Source: Hofstenia miamia
Lineage: Eukaryota; Xenacoelomorpha; Acoela; Hofsteniidae
DNA length: 64,000 nucleotides
Assembly (NCBI GenBank): GCA_900660155.1
Contig: CABFPE010000347.1
Coordinates: 211,521 to 275,520, forward strand
Direction: 5' to 3'
Position numbers and translations under genes: made by a program. Positions 28,201-38,254 of the stretch are shown in pieces. Position 1 is the stretch's first letter; every line of letters starts with the position of its first letter. The notes beneath the pieces are model-generated. The model worked only from the letters and a program-made list of their open reading frames with translations, was not told the origin of the DNA and did not search any database.

Positions 28201-31200
28201 GCCTCGGTGACGCCACTTGATTTTCAATTGCTTTTAAATATTGAAATTATGCCTCATTTTTTGTCTAGTGTTAATAATACAAGATATTTAAGGAAATATT
28301 TAAAATGTAAAGGTAGATTCTGAGAGAAGAGGATTTAATTTATAATCTCATTAGTTAAATTTAAATGCTCGGATTCTCAGTCATTTTAAAAACACGTAAA
28401 AACGCTTTCTTTTGGTGGAAATATATATATATACTATGACTAAAAATGTGTAGAGGAAATATTCCTTTCGAACATCTCGAGGTGCTAACTCTTATGATAG
28501 CGTTATTCAATTTTTTCCTTGCTCATTTAAAATACAGTACATTAGTATAGTTTAAAATGAGAATGTGGACAATGAAATGCTTTTAAAATTTTTGCAATTT
28601 ACAAAAGAATGTTCGCATTCAGTTTAATTAAGTACTTATAATTTTCAATTGATTTTTGTGAAATTACTTTTTTTTCCAATACATTACAACACCAATATTT
28701 TAGCAGTTGTGATTTTCTTTAGATTGATGAATTAGTAATGTCATATTGGCATATTATATCTGTATATACAGAGTTATTTTTGTGAGGTGTGTCCATTGTA
28801 GCACATATCTGTACTCCAGTAATGAAGAAATGTCACCTGGAAAAGGGCTGAAAATCAAATAACGAAAATAATTCTTGTAAGAAATTTGTTTTCAATCACT
28901 CCATGTGGCAGTAAGGTAAGATATAAAAAACAGGTCAGGGCAATTATTTAGGGAGGGTAATACTAATGACTAAATTTTCTTGGGGCTACAATTTGCCCTC
29001 TTTTCATTGACAATAACACGACTGGTCTACGTATTTAGATATGGAATATGGTTTCACTAAACATACAAAACAGATCACTATTTGTTATTTTCCTCTTAAT
29101 GTATAGTATTAGTGTATTATATTTTATTGGACGTGGGACGTGTTTTTTTACTTTTTAAAATGTTTTTGATCTGTACTTATATTTTTTAATATTTTCTAAA
29201 TATCTGGATTTGAAGGCGTTTATTAGTAGGTTTTACTTTTTTGTAAATTCAACTCTAGTAGTTCATAGCCTAAGATTAAAATGTGTATCATGGTATTTAA
29301 ACTTTTCAAAGCTAACCATGTTGCCAAATGATACAATTTATCACTAACATTGCCTACTATATACAAAACTCTTTTTTATAAGAGTAATCGACGCAATTTA
29401 CGAAATTTTAGTCATTTCTTAGGTTCAATTGTTCTAATATACATGATAGTGTGCATAATTTCTTCGATATTTCTTATGCTTAATTATTGATTTAAATTTC
29501 TGTGTGAATTAAATTCTTCGATGACAATTGATGAATTTGAGATCATTGTAGATTTTATAGTACACTTTCCTTTCAAGCCGCAATAATGGCTTAATTGGAC
29601 GAAGTTAGCCAGCAAATTACAGCTCATTCTAAAGTCTAATGCTAACTAATAGAAGTACTCGCTATTGAAGGAATACAAGAATTCAATAATTTTTTAGTTG
29701 TACTGCATGCAAAAGTATTTGCCTGAAAAGCAGTTAGGAATTTTGTTGTTGGTTATTAACTTCATTTCTTTCATTATAATGCATGGTGTTACATCCTAGA
29801 CCTCAAATTTATAATAAAACAGCTTAGGTCTTACTTTGAAATTTAAGTACCAGCTAAGAAGCACTAAAACCTTAAATCTCCAATTTTCGAAGAATTTTGC
29901 ATGACTTACATGTAGGTTTTCATAAATTACTTTCATTAATAAATGCACATATCTTTGCGTCATATAATTCCATTTTCTATTTTCTGTTAAATTTTTGGTT
30001 TTTGAAATAGGCCTCATATTTCGTCTTTTGATAGTAAGTTCCTACTATTTTTAAGCTGTGCATTAGTATTCTGCCGTCAATGCAATTTTCTTGGCCGTAG
30101 CCGGGCCGTCCAAAATAAATTTCGAATTTAGCCGGCCGTTGGCGATAGTTCTTTAGCCGTGATTTTTTTGGGAGAGTCAGCGCTTTTTACTGCTACTAAG
30201 TGAAATACTGCATGTTCATTGTTCGAACAATTACAGAAAATGGTCAGTTTTGAAAACAAAAATAAAAACAAAAATCATGGAACTAAATTGTTCATTACAA
30301 TATTCAGAAATGAATCTTATTCGGGAAAATCTTTGGCCGTAGTGGCCGCGGCCATGGCCACACAACACTACTGTTCATATAGTAGGCTATGGTCGCACTT
30401 GATATTTGTTTACAATTATGTATTCGAAGCAGATCATATAATTGAAATGGCCATACGCAATCTTTGACATTAATCATAAATCATTAATTTGCCTCGAGCT
30501 GTTCGTTGAAAGTGTTTGTTTGGAGTTCATCGGAAAGCTGTTGTTGCTGGAAATTGTGCATATTTTGAATTTTTCCATCAAATCAATTTCAGAATTTTAA
30601 CTGACAATTTCAACTGTGAATTTCGACTAAATGCGACAACAGATTGGTAATATTTCCTGCGCTTAATTGAGTTTTGGGCATTGTCAATGAAATTATATTT
30701 TCAATTCGGATTGCGTCAGAGCGGGAAGATTATTTCATATATTTTGAAAGGGGATAATGTTAATGGAGCCATGACACAATACATCTATCGTCAAAACTAG
30801 TTAATGGGATTAGGAACATTGAATCAATGCGTTTTAATAAAGGCAGTTTTAGACATACACATAAACAAAATTCATGAGTCCTTACACAATTAATGGAAAC
30901 AAATTGACAAGTAAAAATCAATGTAAGATAGTTTAGATTATCATTTTTAAAATATTTGAATGACGCGTTCATATAATCATGGAACATGTCCATACACTCA
31001 CCATGCTTCCATTTTTAATTTCCCATTTTATAAAAATAATATTAATAATTTGGAGGTTCTTAATGAAATATCTCTGTACAAATTGCCTCAAAAATTGCAT
31101 TACTTATTTTTTTAAGGAGGCTGCTACAGTAGATATGTAATACCAGTAATACACTTGTTCATCGAGAGGTACTCACTTTATGTTATTTCCTTTGTTCTAC

Positions 31201-32239
31201 CTGACGGATCTCAGTCTCCAACACTTCATAATAAATTTTGGTGAAGACTTGAACATAATTTTATTTTGTGTGTAACTTTAGATGTGTGGAAACTTTCCCT
31301 TATACAATTGAAATTCACTTTTAGTTTTACTGTAGCCTTCACAATTAAAATAATGCGCTTTGCTATATAACATGGCTGTGAAATACAAAAATCTTGCAAA
31401 ATGATGTTATAACCAAATTACGTAACCGTGATTTTTAAGTAGATTGAATTTCTTCACTAAGGATGTTGTCCGGTATACTGCCATTATTTGATGGAGGGAT
31501 TCAGTGATTGAAATAAAAGGTACAGACGAAATAGCTACATTGCATATTATGGTAATCAGGTTTAAAATACTTTTCAAACAAATATTCAGAATAGTCAGAT
31601 TTAAGGGCGCCACAGGTAGCAACTATTAACTGGAATTTTAGGTCTATTTGATTAACTTCGCGATAACTGTTTGTTGATTTATAAAAATAGAAATTGCTTA
31701 TAATTTATTAGTTTTTTGCATTTTACAATAAAGTTCTCTCATTCCAATGTAATTTTACCGCCATTTCTTTCTAATATAACATCACTGATATAAAATACAA
31801 ACGTTTTTTTGACAAAACAGAGATGCTATTAACGAAAGTATTGGGTGGGTGAAGTAAGGTCGGGGTAGAAAGTATATAAAATGATAGATCAAAATTTGTC
31901 AGTAAAGCACGCTATATTTTTTATTGTACGAGTTGGATCAGGTTTTCCTTGTCCCTAGTTGCAGGGATTTTCTGACGAGAGTGATCAAAGTTCAGCAGGG
32001 TTGGCAAAAACCCAAAGTACCACTAGGGTTTTTGGGTTTTTCATGCAAAACAGTATACATCCTTCTAATATACACTCTATAGCCTACTAACTAACACCCG
32101 ACCGTATAGCTTGTTGGCTGAATAAAAGACGAATTGCTGTAATTTAAAACCTTGTATAGTTTAAAGTAATAGTTTGATAAAATAAATTGAGCTCATTAAT
32201 TTTTAATGGTAGCAATTACAAAGGCCTACGCCATATTGT

Positions 32240-32286
<47 letters not shown>

Positions 32287-35200
32287 TGCATATTGCAGAA
32301 GTACTAGCCAATAGTTGTGTCAATTCCACTACAAATCGTCAGTTATATATAATATATCAAATCGATTTCCTAATTGGATGAGTTTATTAATTTTTTAGTT
32401 TCCATGTTCCGAGTTTTTAGGCTATTAGTCGGGCATATAGTTAAAGCTCGAAAAAAGCTGATTTTCATTGATTCACACAATAAACTGTTCTAAACGCAAA
32501 GAAGCATTTGCCAAACGCTTAAATAATTTCAAAAATCAGAATTTCGAACACATATGCTGAACACAGTTTCCTGCATGTATTTACTTTTAATAATTGAAAT
32601 TTCAATCGCATGCGGTGTTCATGGAGCAACAATTATCATTATAAACAACAAAACTGAAGAAAATTGTATGTAGTATTTAAAAAGACATCATTTAGAACAA
32701 AAATTCAAAATATTTTTCAAAGTGAAATCCCAAATGGGTTTTTGGTTAGTGACCAAAAGCAGGGTGAACCCACACGAAACTAAAAAATATTAAAAAATAG
32801 ACTAAAATTTACTATTTTTATTTTTTAAAGAATATTTAATCAATTAAAACCAATTATTGATAATGTAACGATGGGCACTCCTCGTGGACGCCACAACCTA
32901 TTACGAATATAATACAGTCGAAACATAGTGGGTGAAAACTGTATATAGGAAGATAGAGAATGTATGGTTTAACGTCGTTATTGGCACGCATTGGTCCTTC
33001 CTAGATTAGCATTTGTGATATAAACCATTTATCCTCCGTAACGCTGTTTCCTACATTTTTATATGGAATATAGTTCAGGAATTTGATATTTTTGTCAACG
33101 TCAATTGTATTGCAGTATAGTTTTCCTCTTTGATAGTTTGTTTTATCATTGGATTATTTGTTAAATGATTTTAGCACATGAGGCGTTACAAACATTAATC
33201 AATAACATGGAAAGTAATTGAATTACTATCCTATTTTCTTCACAATTTGTTACTGTTTCGTGAAAATCTTCCATTAGCATTTCTTGCGCTTTGGAAATTA
33301 AAATAGAATTTTAATAATTTGTCGAGGCGTGTCCTTTTCAAGTGGTGCAGCTGGTAACTACTTCATGGCCATACTCCCTTAATTCATCGGACTTCTATTT
33401 GCTTTCCACACCTCGATGAAGTTCTTCAAATCGTTACTTTTAATATAAATAACAATATCTCCAGAATTAGTATTTGTTCCACTTTTCTTTGTAGTGCAAA
33501 TTAGATATGAAAATATTATTTTAATTGTACTATTCGGAATTAATTTTTTGAGAGATAGATTTTTGTGTTTTTTAGAAAGGTAATTTTGACTCAAAAATTG
33601 CTAAAGAAAATCCCTAAATCGGTTACGATCGAGGGATAAAGTGATATTAACCCTATGGCCACAGGACAATTTTGTCTGTTGAAGTCACAGGGAAAAGGAT
33701 TAATTCAGCCCCCTAATAAATGTCTTTCTACAAAAGTTTTAATGAAATTTTTTACGATTCTAAAACAATTCTTACTCTACCACATGAGGCCATTAGATAC
33801 GTAATGACGTAATCAGTATGTTGATGACATTTTCAATGATAGGTAGAGACGAAGTGTTGATGTTTTGAGGTTTTGGACTTTTCCAATGGGTTCAGTTTCA
33901 TGATTGTTTCTGATTTGATAATGCCTGGTTAATGTATTGCTGGGAGGCCCAATATTTAACAAAGATACACTGTCGAAATGGGAAATTAATACATTAATTT
34001 CATGTAAAACACAACATGCTGTAATGTAAATTTTGAAAATATTGTTGACAAAAGCCGTTTAGCAATAGAACAGGTGGATGTAATTTCTTCAATTTTGTCA
34101 GAATTCTTCTCAAGCTATAAACGTGAAGGTTTGGAAACTTCACACATATCAGAATTTACAAAAAGCTAAAATTTAGAATTTTTCTTGTGAGGCCCATTTG
34201 GCAAATAGGGTTAAGTTCTAGAACCATCTTTTACGCAAAATTATCGATTATGTACACTGTCTGTCCAATTGACATAATGGTCTTATTCGCTTGGCGATTT
34301 CTTGCATGAAACTATTGGAACTCAGTTGTCATAGTGATTTTATATACTTCATTCTACAACAGGATTAAATTACTATATCAACATATTTACTGTAATCATT
34401 TTAGTTGGAAATTCATAAATTGGCTAATCAGCCACTCGGATTAGTAGTAATAGAATCTGGCTGGGGTTCTCTGGTGCCCTCATTTGTTATTGCGGGTCTA
34501 CAGCCGGGTGGTCCTGCTGCTCGTTCCGGTCTTCTTAATGTTGGTGACCAACTGCTTGCAATTCAAGGTGCTTCAGTGGTTGGCGTGACCTTATCAGAAG
34601 TAACAAACCGCCTTAAGACACTTAAAGGAACCACACGTGTAAGAATAACAGCTGTTCGTTTCCCACCTACCACTTCAGTTCTAATTAAAAGACCGAGTCA
34701 GCGATATCAATTAGGCTTCAGGTATATTCTCATTTCTTATCCTTTAATTTTTAAATCAATTTAAAAAATTTTAAGTGCTTTTTTATGCTATCCATTCATA
34801 GTTCCTTAGTAAATTTCTTGCAAGGAAATGTCTAGTTTTTGATGTCATTATCTTTTATTTCCAAATAATAGTACAAATTGAATACGTTGCTTTGTAAAAT
34901 ACAAGTTCTCATTAGACAGTTAAACCTACACATCCTAGTGTAAGCACATTGATATAATTGGTTTTTCCATATTTTCAAGCATTTTTCTCGAAATTTGAAA
35001 ATATTTGGATATGAATATGTATAATCTATTACATCTATGGATAAATAGGATAAATGTGCTCCCTTGTTATGTTGTTATGGTGAACATTTGTCCAGTGCCT
35101 GAAGAACATTTGATTTTTTTAAAAAACTTTCAATTTTTCCTATGCATAGTTTTCAGACCAATATGCGATCTAAGGCCAGTAGTCGCAACATCTGATCTCA

Positions 35201-35729
35201 ACTATTTTGTTTTCTGTAGGTTAATTAGAGCGATTCTTGCCCAAAGTCATGGGGAGGGGCATCTCAATGAGTCCACGATGGAAAGACAATCCCATAGTTT
35301 GTGGCGTTTTCAGTTTTAGTTATCTTTATTAGTTCCAGAATTATTATGAGCATTTAAAAAAAAATTTTGAAGAAAATATCATTAGGGTCATACATCACAG
35401 GATGTATGCACTTCTCAGTATTTACACAACCGCAGCTACTAACTGAATATGAATTTTAATAAAATGTGTTAAATTTAATGAGTTATTGATGTGGTTTTAG
35501 TGTGCACGACGGTGTAGTGTGTAGTCTGCTTCGTGGAGGGATTGCAGAGAGAGGTGGAGTACGTGTTGGTCATCGAATCATTGAAATCAATAACCGTTCA
35601 GTTGTCGCAGTGTCTCATGAGACAATCGTTGAGATGTTAGCAAGATCCGTTGGTCACATACACATGAAGACCATGCCGGTTGCCATGTACCGGCTGCTAA
35701 CTGGACAAGATTCCCCCTCTTATCTTTGA
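4163..35729 (+). CDS. APBA (X11/Mint): X11/Mint/APBA-family PTB-PDZ-PDZ adaptor, eight coding exons
   Basis: Exons 4163-4294, 6907-7156, 14486-14712, 17663-17924, 20337-20525, 21496-21653, 34405-34721 and 35501-35729 join in frame (1,764 nt, 587 residues plus stop), each junction GT/AG with matching phase. Residues about 224-390 are a PTB domain ([40 protein letters not shown]). Residues about 407-490 are PDZ1 ([21 protein letters not shown]) and about 500-575 PDZ2 ([20 protein letters not shown]). The tail [15 protein letters not shown] is the conserved X11 end. Known members bind the NPTY motif of amyloid precursor protein and organise synaptic or epithelial membrane traffic; that role here is inferred. 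The length is near APBA3 and shorter than APBA1/2. The PTB lacks the basic insert after the EAV.RIK helix seen in vertebrate paralogues. I recognise no CASK-binding motif. The start is the first ATG of exon 1; a further upstream exon cannot be excluded. Confidence 0.95.
4295..6906 (+). other. Mint intron 1
   Basis: This AT-rich intron has no recognisable coding sequence. Around 5990-6050 the motif tcaggtc is repeated four times within 60 bases beside a tagtgttgag string that resembles a hAT end, without a partner end in sight. Confidence 0.6.
6907..7156 (+). CDS. APBA (X11/Mint): Mint coding exon 2, cysteine-rich module
   Basis: The acceptor is ttatttag and the donor is AAAGG followed by GTACGT; the exon enters in phase 0 and leaves in phase 1. 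It encodes residues 45-127. Within it, eight cysteines fall in 33 residues (C65, C68, C78, C80, C88, C89, C94, C97), beginning [12 protein letters not shown], which looks like a small zinc-ribbon or knuckle module. I know of no such module in vertebrate Mint proteins. Phase agreement with both neighbours supports its inclusion. Confidence 0.8.
7157..14485 (+). other. Mint intron 2 (7.3 kb)
   Basis: The intron contains the N-joined direct repeat at 8347-9162 described separately. Otherwise it is AT-rich sequence in which I find no transposon ends or protein matches. Short open frames at about 9.2, 10.6, 11.3, 12.5 and 14.3 kb have no recognisable domains and are treated as chance. Confidence 0.6.
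8347..9162. repeat. direct repeat joined by one N (probable allelic duplication)
   Basis: Copy 1 is 8347-8738 (392 bp) and copy 2 is 8740-9162 (423 bp), separated by a single N at 8739. They match apart from two substitutions and a 31-bp block (about 8767-8797) present only in copy 2. The single N at the junction suggests that the overlapping ends of two haplotype contigs were not merged. Confidence 0.85.
14486..14712 (+). CDS. APBA (X11/Mint): Mint coding exon 3, linker before PTB
   Basis: The acceptor is aaatacttttcag and the donor is CAG followed by GTAATG. It completes the codon split from exon 2 (G|CC, Ala128) and ends in phase 0 at residue 203. The first half is a proline- and serine-rich acidic linker ([15 protein letters not shown]). 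The second half ([19 protein letters not shown]) is probably helical and leads into the PTB domain. The Munc18-interacting region of vertebrate Mint lies in a similar position, but I cannot show homology. Confidence 0.85.
14713..17662 (+). other. Mint intron 3
   Basis: The intron is mostly AT-rich. Bases 15390-15720 and 16990-17070 are more GC-rich and read like degraded repeat DNA (for example gggagaggctccca and gactcggcaccgacc), but I could not find ends or a coding match. Confidence 0.5.
17663..17924 (+). CDS. APBA (X11/Mint): Mint coding exon 4, first half of PTB
   Basis: The acceptor is caatattttag and the donor is AATG followed by GTAAGA, entering phase 0 and leaving phase 1. It encodes residues 204-290, including [30 protein letters not shown] and [11 protein letters not shown]. 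These match the first strand, helix 1 and following strands of the X11 PTB. The loop after the helix is short and carries APDGEPQP in place of the lysine-rich insert of vertebrate APBA1. Confidence 0.97.
17925..20336 (+). other. Mint intron 4
   Basis: No coding or mobile sequence was recognised. A short (TA)n run lies at 19167-19183. Confidence 0.5.
20337..20525 (+). CDS. APBA (X11/Mint): Mint coding exon 5, second half of PTB
   Basis: The acceptor is taatgtgtag and the donor is ATAG followed by GTTGGT, phase 1 on both sides. It encodes residues 291-353. It contains [20 protein letters not shown] and [20 protein letters not shown], which align directly with the X11 PTB core strands. The variable loop between them ([15 protein letters not shown]) lies where vertebrate APBA proteins also vary in length. 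Confidence 0.97.
20685..21414 (+). mobile_element. hAT element with 8-bp target duplication, internally deleted
   Basis: The terminal repeats are TAGAGGTCGGCG at 20685 and its complement CGCCGACCTCTA ending at 21414. The flanking 8-mers are gttacaat (20677-20684) and gttgcaat (21415-21422), a 7/8 match. Inside is the C-terminal end of a BED-type hAT transposase. At 730 bp it is far shorter than a complete hAT element, so it is non-autonomous. The single mismatch in the duplication suggests moderate age. Confidence 0.92.
20953..21300 (+). pseudogene. hAT transposase C-terminal remnant
   Basis: The open frame encodes [40 protein letters not shown] and [11 protein letters not shown], the dimerisation region of ZBED/hAT transposases (usual form WW....YP.L..LA.KYLAIPATS..SERVFS). 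The N-terminal zinc finger and DDE core are absent. It lies in the Mint intron on the same strand as the gene. Confidence 0.88.
21496..21653 (+). CDS. APBA (X11/Mint): Mint coding exon 6, PTB C-terminal helix and linker
   Basis: The acceptor is cgttgtttag and the donor is GAG followed by GTACAG, entering phase 1 and leaving phase 0. It encodes residues 354-406. [20 protein letters not shown] matches the long C-terminal PTB helix and the helical extension known to regulate peptide binding in X11. The rest is an acidic linker to PDZ1. The intron before it is only 970 bp and most of that is a hAT insertion. Confidence 0.95.
21654..23028 (+). other. Mint intron 6, left part
   Basis: This is AT-rich intron sequence with one doubtful MITE (21752-21940). 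Nothing else was recognised. Confidence 0.5.
21752..21940. mobile_element. possible small MITE
   Basis: The ends read cagtgctcctaag and, on the complement of the right side, caatggtgctcagaag, which are similar but offset by a few bases. Both are followed by an aacaag/cttgtt motif and a G-rich run. No target duplication could be matched, so the boundaries are weak. Confidence 0.25.
23029..24536 (+). mobile_element. Kolobok/Mutator-like DNA transposon remnant
   Basis: Imperfect terminal repeats flank a decayed transposase: GGTGGCTTGATATGCC at 23029 and, ending at 24536, the complement of GGTGGCTTAATAGGC. The right end is followed by TTAA (24537-24540) and the left is preceded by TTTAC, a possible decayed copy. 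A TTAA target fits Kolobok better than Mutator, which usually makes a 9-bp duplication. At about 1.5 kb it is shorter than an intact element. Confidence 0.75.
23260..24030 (+). pseudogene. Mutator/Kolobok-type transposase N-terminal part, broken
   Basis: The frame from about 23260 reads [12 protein letters not shown] and later [34 protein letters not shown] and [13 protein letters not shown], the signature of the Mutator-like transposase domain common in cnidarian, arthropod and tunicate genomes. A stop follows at 23837. Further on, in another frame, come [11 protein letters not shown] and [17 protein letters not shown], which contains the family's DGTW motif. Stops and at least one frameshift separate the pieces, and the C-terminal half is missing. 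Confidence 0.85.
24541..30055 (+). other. Mint intron 6, middle part
   Basis: This is 5.5 kb of AT-rich DNA with (TA)n runs at 24617-24636, 27038-27064 and 28424-28434. I see no coding exon, transposon end or structural RNA. Short open frames at 25.3, 26.0 and 29.8 kb show no family signature. Confidence 0.5.
30064..30370. mobile_element. hAT-type MITE (307 bp)
   Basis: The left end is tagtattctgccgtcaatg and the complement of the right end is tagtgttgtgtggccatgg, similar at the tip. The flanking 8-mers are ctgtgcat (30056-30063) and ctgttcat (30371-30378), a 7/8 match. Inside are several copies of ggccgta/ccgg-type GC-rich units in an otherwise AT-rich intron. There is no transposase. Confidence 0.7.
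30371..33646 (+). other. Mint intron 6, right-middle part
   Basis: The region is AT-rich with a long (TA)n run at 32243-32282. At 31996 the string cagggttggcaaaaaccc resembles a hAT-type terminus, and near 32735-32780 a second block with caaaaaccc in opposite orientation may be its decayed partner, but no target duplication was found. Confidence 0.4.
32243..32282. repeat. (TA)n microsatellite
   Basis: This is the longest simple repeat of the window, about 38 bases of uninterrupted TA. Shorter runs are at 2697-2726, 19167-19183, 24617-24636, 27038-27064, 28424-28434 and 55524-55538. Confidence 0.95.
33651..34210. mobile_element. piggyBac-like MITE with TTAA duplications (560 bp)
   Basis: TTAA stands at 33647-33650 and again at 34211-34214. 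The ends are CCCTATGGCCACAGG on the left and, on the complement of the right, CCCTATTTGCCAAATG. A CCCT terminus with TTAA target is typical of piggyBac. No transposase frame is present. It lies 190 bases before Mint exon 7. Confidence 0.7.
34405..34721 (+). CDS. APBA (X11/Mint): Mint coding exon 7, PDZ1
   Basis: The acceptor is gtaatcattttag and the donor is TTCAG followed by GTATAT, entering phase 0 and leaving phase 2. It encodes residues 407-511. PDZ1 carries PLGLVV as the carboxylate-binding loop, then [35 protein letters not shown] and the helix [12 protein letters not shown]. The PDZ1-PDZ2 linker [18 protein letters not shown] matches APBA closely. Confidence 0.98.
34722..35500 (+). other. 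Mint intron 7
   Basis: This is a short AT-rich intron without recognised features. An open frame at 35005-35319 has no domain signature and ends without joining the gene. Confidence 0.7.
35501..35729 (+). CDS. APBA (X11/Mint): Mint coding exon 8, PDZ2 and C-terminus
   Basis: The acceptor is gatgtggttttag. The first base completes the split serine codon (AG|T), and the frame runs to a TGA stop at 35727-35729. It encodes [38 protein letters not shown] and [16 protein letters not shown], then ends SPSYL. This is a near-perfect match to the conserved PDZ2 and tail of the family. I saw no canonical AATAAA in the 500 bases that follow. Confidence 0.98.
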
Positions 35730-36240
35730 CTCTGGTTCCCAGTTGTGTTGTCTAAGAAAGCCTTTTAGCGAGGCTCCCTTCCTGCGGGAAATTTGCTTAA
35801 TTTATTGGAAGCACTATTTCCATATGTGAAAATGATCAACTAGTGATGTTGACGTTTTCGTATGTGTGTTTATTTGTCATCACAAATATGTGCAGTAAAC
35901 TTTTTATTATAAGTGTTTCTAGAATAGATTTGAAAACCTATTTTGTTTTTAACCAAAGTTATTATTCTTTATGTAAAAATTGCCATGAAACTATATTTTA
36001 TATTTAGAATTATTTTTTATGTGTGTAGTTTCTTTTTCAATCATTTGAAATATATTTATATTTATACAAACTTTTCTAATAATTATTGAAACTTCAACGT
36101 ACATCACATTGCAAATTTTGTTCTAAATGAAAATTCATCGAAAATATACATTATAGCTAGGTTAAAATATTTTCGAATGTGTGTTTGTGTTTTAGTATTT
36201 ATACTTATTATATTTATGTATATATTTATAGTTTAATACT
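35730..36240 (+). other. probable Mint 3' untranslated region
   Basis: The sequence after the stop is AT-rich and unique-looking. No canonical AATAAA was seen, so the cleavage site is unknown. At 36241 a string aggttggcccaaagtattt begins that resembles a mariner end and probably marks repeat DNA. Confidence 0.4.
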
Positions 36241-38250
36241 AGGTTGGCCCAAAGTATTTTACGATTCAAATGGTTAGTCTATGAAACACTGCGTTTCATT
36301 CAAATGTTACTTGAATTCAAAAAGTGCATTTGGGAATTGGAAAGACACATACATAATCACATTCACTACCAGATCTCAATTAATTGTTGATTGTATACAA
36401 AGAGCCTTAGTAACGTAGACAACGCTACTTGGCATTATAGTGCAAGTAATAAGAAATGACAATATCTTTTCTTAATAGTACAGCAGAAAAATATTTAAGC
36501 TTCTTTAGAGAGTCACATTCTACAATCACTTCCTCTTTAGATAGCATAGACAAATTTATAAGCAACAAAGGCGACGGAGACTACCATAGATGAGTCTTTA
36601 TATTGTGTTTTAATGGCTATATGCTATTAGACCCGCGCAATATGAAACTCTTTCGTGTGCTCTGAATTGTGTTCCCTACATTAGAAGGTTTACCTTTCTC
36701 AACTTTTTTGGTAAACTTCATTTAATTCATAAAATTTGATGTTGCCATATTTAAAACCTTTTCAAGCATTTTATTTCGTAAGATTTAGCCTCTATATTAT
36801 CGAACCATAAATGAAAGTAGATAAAATGATTGATGCTTAAAGCTGAACTTTATATTCAATATTGATGCAAGATTTGTGGAAATTTCAAATTACAACTTTG
36901 AGATTTTTAGTAGATTAGGCTTCCATTGTGTATCACGTGAGATGTACACGTTAATGGCTTTAAATGAGTTATTAAAGCAGCTGAAAGTAAACAAGGATGC
37001 GTGTAGTAAATTTCCAGACAGAGACAAAGTAAATTATTATCTCTCAATATTGAATGAATTACCGCTTTGACGAGACCAAATTCCAATCTTTGCAAAAATC
37101 AGTTGACATTGCTGGAATACCACGTGCAAAAGGTTTGAAGTCATCTGCAAAAGGGATGGAATGTTGTCCTGCAAGTCGTTAGAAAATTAATAAAGAAAAG
37201 TAACTCACAGATCAGGCTAAATTTAAATCCAAAGCACGAAGCCTCAACTTTGTTCAAGGATTATAATTCAAATTTGAACTTAGGCAAGAATTATTGCTGT
37301 ATGAATTAAGGAGAAATCAACACATCGCATTGTGTAGGCAGAGATACAACTATTTCATCTTTAGTGTTTAATGTATAATTATTATATTACAGAAATCAAA
37401 TTATAGCCTATTACACCAAGCAAATCATGGTAATTCAATGCTTAAAATCAAAGACTGAAAAGAATGTCTCGGCTGGTCGTCACTTTTTAGTAAGAGGACC
37501 GATTTTAGGCTTCTTCCAGCATGTAATTTTTGCTTTTAATTCCAAATTTGGATGCAATTATCCATTTTGATCTGTTGCACATTTTCTAGTCAATATATAT
37601 CCAGCTAATTACATGTCTAGTATGTTGCAGATAATGTAATTGTTAATACTATAATTTGTAATTTGGTTCAAATTTGATAGAATTAGGTTATGCGGGGTCA
37701 GATATTTTACTGAGAAATTGGATTGCCTTTCACGATTGCATGTGTGAGTCAAACTGGGCTTAAGGGGACAATTGCAGCTCTGTTAAATGCTAGAACAGAC
37801 TTTGTCTTACTAAATTTAGCATTCCCAACTAGTGTTCTAGATATAACTTGATGTTCAGAATCCTAATGTGTACAGATAAGTAGTACAAGTAAATATAAAT
37901 CCAAATTCAACACCAATTAATTATCTTCGTTGGTACTGAAACTTCTGAAAATACACCTGCAACAATAGGCCATGAAAGGAATCAATTATCTATATCAAAA
38001 CATTGAAAGACCTAAAAATCTAATTTGTATGCAAAGTTTTAGCAAAGAGCTTTAATTATTTTTTACTAAGCGAGCCTGCTATTAGTAGAATTTACTAGAA
38101 GAAGAAACTATTTTGCACTAAATTTAACAATATACATTTAAATATTGGTCACAGTGCAAAAGTGCGTCTAAAATATACATGCACACTAATATATATTCAG
38201 AATTTTCAAGAAAATATTAATTACACTTAAATCACGGTATTTAAATTTCT
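36241..38250. other. intergenic, little recognisable
   Basis: Apart from the possible broken coding segment and the mariner-like end at its left edge, no feature is visible in this AT-rich stretch. Confidence 0.4.
36900..37170 (+). pseudogene. possible broken coding segment, unknown
   Basis: Two overlapping plus-strand frames look coding. The first contains MALNELLKQLKVNKDACSKF and NYYLSILNEL and stops at about 37070. The second runs on in a shifted frame with DETKFQSLQKSVDIAGIP and ends at a TAG about 90 bases later. The amino-acid make-up is protein-like and one frameshift would separate the parts, suggesting a retrocopy or a decayed exon. I do not recognise the family. Confidence 0.3.
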
Positions 38251-38254
38251 TTTA

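Noticed and set aside
31996-32780. hAT-type element beginning cagggttggcaaaaaccc
   Set aside because: The supposed right end is only vaguely similar and no 8-bp duplication could be matched.
36241-36300. Mariner-like string aggttggcccaaagtatttt as a transposon
   Set aside because: No matching inverted end or transposase was found within reach; it is mentioned only as a possible single end.
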